From JAAYKM01 sp964408155 (GTDB taxonomy: Bacteria; Desulfobacterota; Syntrophia; Syntrophales; JAAYKM01), in the NCBI GenBank assembly GCA_964408155.1, contig CAYOYJ010000036.1, positions 1-18,629 of the forward strand: DNA of 18,629 nt, given 5' to 3'. Positions 15,531 through 18,629 of the stretch are shown one piece after another. The notes beneath the pieces are model-generated. The model was not told the DNA's origin, made no database searches, and saw nothing but the letters and a program-made list of their open reading frames with translations. Each line of letters starts with the position of its first letter. Positions within the stretch are counted from its first letter, which is position 1. The translations under genes were made by a program, and so were the position numbers.

Positions 15531-15641
15531 GACGGCTTCGTAAAAAGACCGGATACGGCGTTACAGTGTACGACGAAAAGCACACCCCACTCCTCAGGAT
15601 TTGCACGCCGCGCCTGCGGATCTTTTTACGAAGCCGTTGTC
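15531..15641. repeat. MITE-like inverted-repeat element ('GGCTTCGTAAAAAG' type)
   Basis: ACGGCTTCGTAAAAAGA (15532-15548) is perfectly inverted at 15621-15637 as TCTTTTTACGAAGCCGT. The inner part carries further partial complementarity (ATACGGCG against CACGCCGCGCC). The element begins 6 bp past the selenoprotein stop and has no coding capacity. I recall the same terminal sequence as a frequent intergenic element in deltaproteobacteria. As RNA its right arm, with a run of T, could act as a terminator. Confidence 0.8.
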
Positions 15642-15670
15642 AGGCAAAAATCTGATGGCATGTAACCGGA

Positions 15671-15757
15671 TCATTTCGAGAAGCGTAAGCGACGAAAAAT
15701 CTTAACCCGGTGGTATCCCTTATGTGAAAGATTTTTCCCTCCGGTCGGAGAAATCAC
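15671..15757. repeat. Dispersed hairpin repeat, imperfect inverted pair
   Basis: The left arm starts TCATTTCGAG (15671-15680) and ends AAAAATCTT (15695-15703), which is perfectly inverted as AAGATTTTT (15728-15736). The outer part of the right arm (GGAGAAATCA) matches only partly. Same family as the copies near 13145 and 16746. With the MITE-like element it fills most of the 290-bp gap before the methyltransferase gene. Confidence 0.65.
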
Positions 15758-15815
15758 GGAAGACTGTTTCCTGAAGCGGTTTGAAGAGGGTGAGTTTTTG
15801 TAAGGAGCAAAACTT

Positions 15816-16586
15816 TTGTATCTGAAACCATCGAAGACACAACTGAAATACTGGGCCGGACTGGGCCTGGCGAAAAACCGCCGGAAAGAGGAGCGGCTTC
15901 TGGCTGAAGGGATCAAAGTGGTCCGGGAGGCCCTGCGAAGTCGTTGGGAAATCGAATATTTCCTCGTCCGAAGAGACAAGGAAGCCCTTTGGAAGAACCT
16001 GCTGCCCGATATGGCAGGAAAGACGATCTATGAACTCACCGAGACGGAATGGAAGAAAATCAGCCAAGATAAGGAATCTGAAGGTGTCTCAACCTTGATG
16101 GTCGTGCCTCATGCTCGTTCTTGTGGGGAAATCTCACCGAAGAATGAATCCCGGCTTCTGTTGCTTTACCAGGTGGGAAATCCCTTGAATCTGGGAGCGA
16201 TTCTGCGCTCCGCCCACTGGTTCGGGGTGAAAACGATTCTTCTTAGTGAAGGCTCCGTCGATTTTACCCACCCCAAGGCTATCCGTGCGTCCATGGGAAG
16301 TCTTTTCCATTTAGAGATTGTTGACCATGTGGATTTTTCAGTGAGTCTTCCGGAAATCCGGAAGGGGTATGCACTCGTCGGGACGACCGTCCAGGGAGGC
16401 GTTCCGCTCCATCCGCTGGGCGATGAACCGTCAGCGATCCTTCTGGGTAGCGAAAGTCACGGTCTACCGGAGGAGCTGCTGTCGCTGACTGCAGAGCAGT
16501 GGAGCATACCGCGTTTTGGCGACGCCGAGTCTTTAAGCCTGCCTCAGGCGGCGGTAATTCTGCTATACGAGTGGACAAAGGCTTAG
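15816..16586 (+). CDS. SpoU/TrmH-family RNA 2'-O-methyltransferase
   Basis: 256 residues from a TTG start; TAAGGAG sits 8 nt upstream, which fixes the start. SpoU (SPOUT) enzymes methylate 2'-OH groups of rRNA or tRNA using S-adenosylmethionine bound in a trefoil knot. Residues 1-100 form an N-terminal substrate-binding domain (LGLAKNRRKEERLLAEGIKVVREAL, as in SpoU_sub_bind). The three SPOUT motifs follow: NPLNLGAILRSAHWFG (122-137) with the catalytic-type Asn and Arg, AILLGSESHGLPEEL (207-221), and ESLSLPQAAVILLYE (238-252). Motif 1 reads GNPLNLGA instead of the common DPGNLGT, a mild deviation. The exact RNA target cannot be told. Confidence 0.9.
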   Translation: MYLKPSKTQLKYWAGLGLAKNRRKEERLLAEGIKVVREALRSRWEIEYFLVRRDKEALWKNLLPDMAGKTIYELTETEWKKISQDKESEGVSTLMVVPHARSCGEISPKNESRLLLLYQVGNPLNLGAILRSAHWFGVKTILLSEGSVDFTHPKAIRASMGSLFHLEIVDHVDFSVSLPEIRKGYALVGTTVQGGVPLHPLGDEPSAILLGSESHGLPEELLSLTAEQWSIPRFGDAESLSLPQAAVILLYEWTKA

Positions 16587-16676
16587 CCCCCTCACCCACT
16601 TGTCTTTTCGGGAAAGCAAAGCACGACCGGAACCCATTTCCAGTAAGGGACACCCCGCAAATAGATCCCGGATCCA

Positions 16677-16799
16677 GAGACTGTGTCGCAACGGATGTTT
16701 TTGTCGTTTCTACTGCAGGCAATATTTAAGTAATTTCAACATATCAAGATTTCTCGCATTCGCTCGAAATGACCTTTTTTGTCATTATGGCACAGTCTC
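16677..16799. repeat. Intergenic element bounded by an inverted repeat
   Basis: GAGACTGTG (16677-16685) is inverted as CACAGTCTC (16791-16799), enclosing about 105 bp without coding capacity that contains a copy of the dispersed hairpin repeat. It could be a nested MITE-like element or serve as a terminator between the convergent methyltransferase and DUF3343 genes. The gap outside it (16587-16676, 16800-16834) shows nothing else. Confidence 0.45.
16746..16773. repeat. Dispersed hairpin repeat, single arm
   Basis: AAGATTTCTCGCATTCGCTC followed by GAAATGAC is itself nearly palindromic (GAGCGAATGCGAG core) and matches the right arm of the 13145-13225 unit. A run of T follows. Confidence 0.65.
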
Positions 16800-16834
16800 C
16801 AAGCGCAAACGACAGGGCAGAGTAAGGCGAGGGA

Positions 16835-17065
16835 TCAGCAAAAATGCCGAATTTCCCTGATATCGACCTGATTCTTGAGGGTGGCGACAACCGCGGCCTG
16901 CTGTTCCCGGGGAAAGCGGAGGCAGATACCGCAGGCTGAGCTTATGTGCTTGGGCACAGGGATGAGTTGGAAAGTAAGCCCCGCCGCTTTCAGCAGTTTT
17001 TCCGCTTTCATGGCATGGGTGACGCTGTGGAACAGAACAACATCACAGTCTTCCGGTTGGTTCAT
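16835..17065 (-). CDS. DUF3343 protein of the selenium trait
   Basis: 76 residues, the usual size for DUF3343. The family pattern is clear: VVLFHSVTHAMKAEKLLKAAGL at the N-terminus and PVPKHISSACGICLRF (37-51) with Cys45 and Cys48. Members often neighbour yedF, selD or a TIGR01977-type cysteine desulfurase, as here; their biochemical role is unknown, and binding or relay of sulfur or selenium through the cysteine pair is inference. It starts 28 bp after yedF, probably in the same transcript. It ends in Phe-Cys before a TGA; the codons after this TGA show no conserved extension, so it is taken as a true stop. Confidence 0.85.
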   Translation of the reverse strand: MNQPEDCDVVLFHSVTHAMKAEKLLKAAGLTFQLIPVPKHISSACGICLRFPREQQAAVVATLKNQVDIREIRHFC

Positions 17066-17093
17066 ATTCGATTTGCTATCCTTATGATAATCT

Positions 17094-17702
17094 TTACGGT
17101 GCGATCATCCGACCCGCTTTACTCATGGTTTCGGCGATGTCGTACATGTTGGAGATCGATCCTACCGCAACATCCCTGGTAATGCCGAAGAAATTGACGC
17201 AGGTACCACAAACCAGGAAATTTACGCCTTTCGCCTCAAGTTCCTTCAAATCGTCCAGGACATCCGAGTCCAGAACCGTTAACTTGACGCCGGAGTTGAA
17301 GAAAATCATGGTCGCCGGCAGGGGATCAAGAGAAAGCAGTGTATGGATAAAACTGCGTATAAGAATATAACCCAATTCATCGTTGCCCCGCCCCATCCGG
17401 TTTTCTCCGATAGCAACTACCAGAGGACCGGCTGTTGGCACGGCCAATGCGGCTTCCACGGTAAGGGCACAGGTATCTGGCGTCTGGCTGGATGTTTTTT
17501 TGAGGTCCAGGCGGAAGGTTTTCAATTCGGGCTGATCGACTGTCACACTGCAACCCAGGTTAGTTCCCAGGCGCTTCACGTTTTCGACGGCAATATCGTT
17601 ATCGACAAGGACAACCACTTCATTTTCCGCTTCCAGAGCTTTTTTCGTCAGAATTACCGGCTGTGGACAGGCTAACCCTCGTGCATCGATTTCATTTACC
17701 AA
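17094..17702 (-). CDS. yedF: Selenium metabolism protein YedF
   Basis: 202 residues from a TTG start; AGGAGG (17716-17711) sits 8 nt upstream and no in-frame ATG fits. The N-terminal TusA/SirA-like domain carries the CPxP motif (Cys12 in DARGLACPQPVILTKKAL). A second domain (about 93-200) is DsrE/F-like with Cys165 and Cys168 in FLVCGTCVNFFG. This two-domain form is the selenium-linked YedF family, found mostly in genomes that also have SelD. It likely carries persulfide or selenium; the precise step is not established. It lies 29 bp after the cysteine desulfurase and 28 bp before DUF3343, a tight operon. Confidence 0.9.
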   Translation of the reverse strand: MVNEIDARGLACPQPVILTKKALEAENEVVVLVDNDIAVENVKRLGTNLGCSVTVDQPELKTFRLDLKKTSSQTPDTCALTVEAALAVPTAGPLVVAIGENRMGRGNDELGYILIRSFIHTLLSLDPLPATMIFFNSGVKLTVLDSDVLDDLKELEAKGVNFLVCGTCVNFFGITRDVAVGSISNMYDIAETMSKAGRMIAP

Positions 17703-17731
17703 TTTGCATGCCTCCTGATGGAAATCTTTTC

Positions 17732-18629
17732 TTAATGTGATCCCCGACTGATCTCTTCGATCGCCCTGACCGCCCGCCGTACCTGGTCTAGGGTGTTGTA
17801 ATACCCGAAGCTGAACCGGACCGTACCTTGGGGAAAAGTGCCTGCCGTCCGATGGGCCAAAGGTGCGCAGTGAAGTCCCGGCCGGCAGAGGATACCGTAA
17901 TCTTCGTCCAAGCGCATGGCCGTTTCAGATGGGACCAGGCCGTCTATATTGAAGGAAACCACAGCTGTTCGCTTTTCCGGGTCCTTTGGGCCGTAAAGGC
18001 GCACTCCTTTCAGGCTTCCGGCTTCTTCCAGAAAGGCCTGAGTGAGAGCCAGTTCCTTTTGCCGGATGGCTTTGACGCCCTCGGTGCAGATAAAGGCGAT
18101 CCCGGCGCCCAGGCCGGCGAGGCCAATGGCGTTCTGGGTCCCCGATTCGTACTTGTCAGGCATAAAGTCCGGTTGTTCCTCGAATTCCGACCGGCTCCCG
18201 GTTCCGCCCATCATGAGGGGAGCAATTTTTTCGTCAAGGTCCTTGCGAATGTAGAGCCCTCCCGTGCCCTGGGGGCCAAAGAGGGATTTATGCCCAGTGA
18301 AGGCCAAGAGGTCGATATTCATGGCGGCTACGTCGATGGGGAAAGCCCCTGCCGTCTGAGCTGCGTCGACCAGGAGCGGGATGCCGTGACGCCGGGCAAT
18401 GTCACCCACCTCGGCAACGGGCATGATGGTTCCGGTGATGTTGCTGGCATGGATGAGCGCGATCATGCGAGTTTCGGGCCGGATCGCCGCTTTTACGTCC
18501 GCCGGGTTCAGCGTACCGTCGGCTTTACAGGGAACGACCGACAGAGCGACGCCTCTGGCTTCCATCGCCCGCAGAGGCCTCATGACGGAGTTATGCTCCA
18601 TACCGGTAGTGACGCAGTGGTCGCCGGGT
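17732..18629 (-). CDS. Cysteine desulfurase / selenocysteine lyase-like aminotransferase (5' end beyond window)
   Basis: About 298 residues are visible; the N-terminus lies past the window edge. The frame continues upstream of the Met at 18601 as PGDHCVTTGMEHNSVMRPL, the normal interior of a class-V aminotransferase, so 18601 is not the start. The PLP lysine is in FTGHKSLFGPQGTGG, the cofactor Asp/Gln in LLVDAAQTAG, and the catalytic cysteine in CRPGLHCAPLAHR. The NIDG...RLDEDYGILCRPGLHCAPLAH ending fits the TIGR01977 group, which co-occurs with YedF and DUF3343 in selenium-using bacteria. It takes sulfur (or selenium) from cysteine (or selenocysteine) as a persulfide for downstream carriers. 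First visible gene of this minus-strand operon; selD might lie upstream, outside the window. Confidence 0.9.
   Translation of the reverse strand, partial: PGDHCVTTGMEHNSVMRPLRAMEARGVALSVVPCKADGTLNPADVKAAIRPETRMIALIHASNITGTIMPVAEVGDIARRHGIPLLVDAAQTAGAFPIDVAAMNIDLLAFTGHKSLFGPQGTGGLYIRKDLDEKIAPLMMGGTGSRSEFEEQPDFMPDKYESGTQNAIGLAGLGAGIAFICTEGVKAIRQKELALTQAFLEEAGSLKGVRLYGPKDPEKRTAVVSFNIDGLVPSETAMRLDEDYGILCRPGLHCAPLAHRTAGTFPQGTVRFSFGYYNTLDQVRRAVRAIEEISRGSH

Noticed and set aside
16820..16837. Readthrough of the TGA ending DUF3343 as selenocysteine (Phe-Cys-TGA)
   Set aside because: The product already has the normal family length and the following codons show no conserved extension.

Overview
The window reads as a chromosomal segment of an anaerobic deltaproteobacterium (Desulfobacterota). 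A member of the Syntrophus/Smithella group is my best guess. The reasons are the mix of housekeeping genes (malic enzyme, HtpX, threonine synthase, Lgt), the selenium-trait genes, and dispersed hairpin repeats of the 'GGCTTCGTAAAAAG' and 'TTTCGAG...GAGAAATCTT' types that I associate with that group. The genus is inference. I see no prophage, CRISPR array, rRNA, tRNA or insertion sequence.

Layout. Bases 1-322 (minus strand) hold the start of a peptide-ABC-transporter binding lipoprotein, interrupted by an in-frame TGA where the family has Trp. Bases 492-4292 (minus) form a three-gene envelope operon: an Ig-domain outer-membrane beta-barrel protein followed by two tandemly duplicated secreted proteins. 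A divergent gene (4680-6218, plus) fuses a YihY/BrkB membrane domain to a cyclic-nucleotide-binding domain and converges on a minus-strand pair, malic enzyme followed by a B12-type radical SAM protein (9137-6230). From 9337 the plus strand carries htpX-thrC, then a small membrane protein, a thioredoxin reductase, lgt, a flavin disulfide reductase and an SpoU/TrmH RNA methyltransferase. From 16835 to the end the minus strand carries a selenium-trait operon: cysteine desulfurase, YedF, DUF3343.

Main finding. The flavin disulfide reductase (CoA-disulfide reductase/NADH oxidase family) begins at 14191, not at the later ATG at 14326 that a standard ORF scan would give. It reads through an in-frame TGA (14320-14322) that sits exactly at the family's redox-active cysteine. 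The TGA is followed 18 nt later by the loop of a perfect 8-bp hairpin with a GGU loop, which fits a bacterial SECIS. With selenium-metabolism genes about 1.3 kb away, this is best read as a selenoprotein with Sec44. A Tyr pair that I recall from the S. aureus CoA-disulfide reductase active site is replaced, so the natural substrate may differ.

The intergenic spaces around trxB, lgt and the selenoprotein gene hold several inverted-repeat elements that explain most of the non-coding sequence there. Three genes (lgt, the RNA methyltransferase, yedF) use TTG starts fixed by strong Shine-Dalgarno sequences.
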